From an uncultured Collinsella sp. (GTDB lineage Bacteria; Actinomycetota; Coriobacteriia; Coriobacteriales; Coriobacteriaceae), in NCBI GenBank assembly GCA_900549355.1, contig UROA01000132.1:1-5004 (forward strand): a DNA stretch of 5,004 nucleotides, written 5' to 3'. This document shows positions 4,947 through 5,004 of the stretch, piece by piece (within the stretch, counting starts at the first letter, position 1; each line of letters opens with the position of its first letter). The position numbers were made by a program, and so were the translations under genes. The notes under the pieces were generated by a model, which ran no database searches, was not told the DNA's origin, and saw only the letters and a list, made by a program, of their open reading frames with translations.

Positions 4947-5004
4947 CAAAGGTTAACTTTTTGGAAATCTTGGGGCGCGATGTGACCAAGGGGACCGCCC
5001 CTGC

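Larger units (their letters stand above)
4905..4968. repeat. Direct repeats flanking the ATPase-operon promoter
   Basis: ACTTTTGGAAAAT (4905-4917) and ACTTTTTGGAAAT (4956-4968) are near-identical 13-mers, 51 bp apart, on either side of the promoter. A second imperfect pair, GGTCAAC (4941-4947) and GGTTAAC (4951-4957), is spaced by 10 bp, one helical turn, over and upstream of the -35. They may be protein-binding sites or just AT-rich promoter sequence. Confidence 0.4.

Noticed and set aside
4168..4956. 262-residue plus-strand open frame, and the 229-residue plus-strand frame at 2543-3232
   Set aside because: Both are antisense to the ATPase or DUF6110 genes, whose frames carry recognised motifs; they are products of GC-rich codon use.
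4972..5001. GGGGCG/CGCCCC inverted repeat at the window edge
   Set aside because: It is a 6-bp GC-only match in GC-rich DNA with no U-tract, and the window is cut off just after it.

Overview
The window is about 5 kb of GC-rich chromosomal DNA. The best guess at the host is a gut actinobacterium of the class Coriobacteriia, such as Collinsella. That is inferred from the style of the proteins and the gene set (a DUF6110-like protein beside a heavy-metal-type P-type ATPase, and a RelB-like/PIN pair); no single marker proves it.

Layout from left to right. Positions 1-340 hold no credible gene. They contain three clear copies and one decayed copy of a 62-bp tandem repeat, each folding into an imperfect hairpin, followed by a 17-bp inverted copy of part of the neighbouring tmRNA T-arm. 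A strong intrinsic terminator (about 342-383) then closes the tmRNA gene ssrA (392-755, minus strand). Its tag frame reads DNNSSFEPMALAA and its 3' CCA is encoded. A 237-bp intergenic stretch separates it from a 144-residue plus-strand protein of unknown function (993-1427), which has a good ribosome binding site and an apparent internal duplication. A hairpin at 1437-1473 lies between this gene and the convergent toxin-antitoxin pair.

The toxin-antitoxin pair is on the minus strand. A RelB/DinJ-like ribbon-helix-helix antitoxin (1998-2351) overlaps a PIN-domain toxin (1486-2001, GTG start) by 4 nt. It has its own near-consensus promoter, with a perfect inverted repeat over the expected transcription start, which fits autoregulation.

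Upstream, and also on the minus strand, is a two-gene operon: a small DUF6110-like protein (4585-4830) followed 18 nt later by a 691-residue P1B-like ATPase (2491-4566) whose usual CPC metal motif is replaced by SCALKL. Its promoter (-35 TTGACC, -10 TAAACT, 17-bp spacer) sits under an AT-rich palindrome that could be a metalloregulator site. The operon ends in an intrinsic terminator directly against the toxin-antitoxin promoter.

No mobile element, CRISPR array, tRNA or rRNA was recognised. The least explained items are the hairpin repeat array and inverted T-arm copy behind ssrA, the 144-residue orphan protein, and the metal specificity and control of the ATPase/DUF6110 operon.
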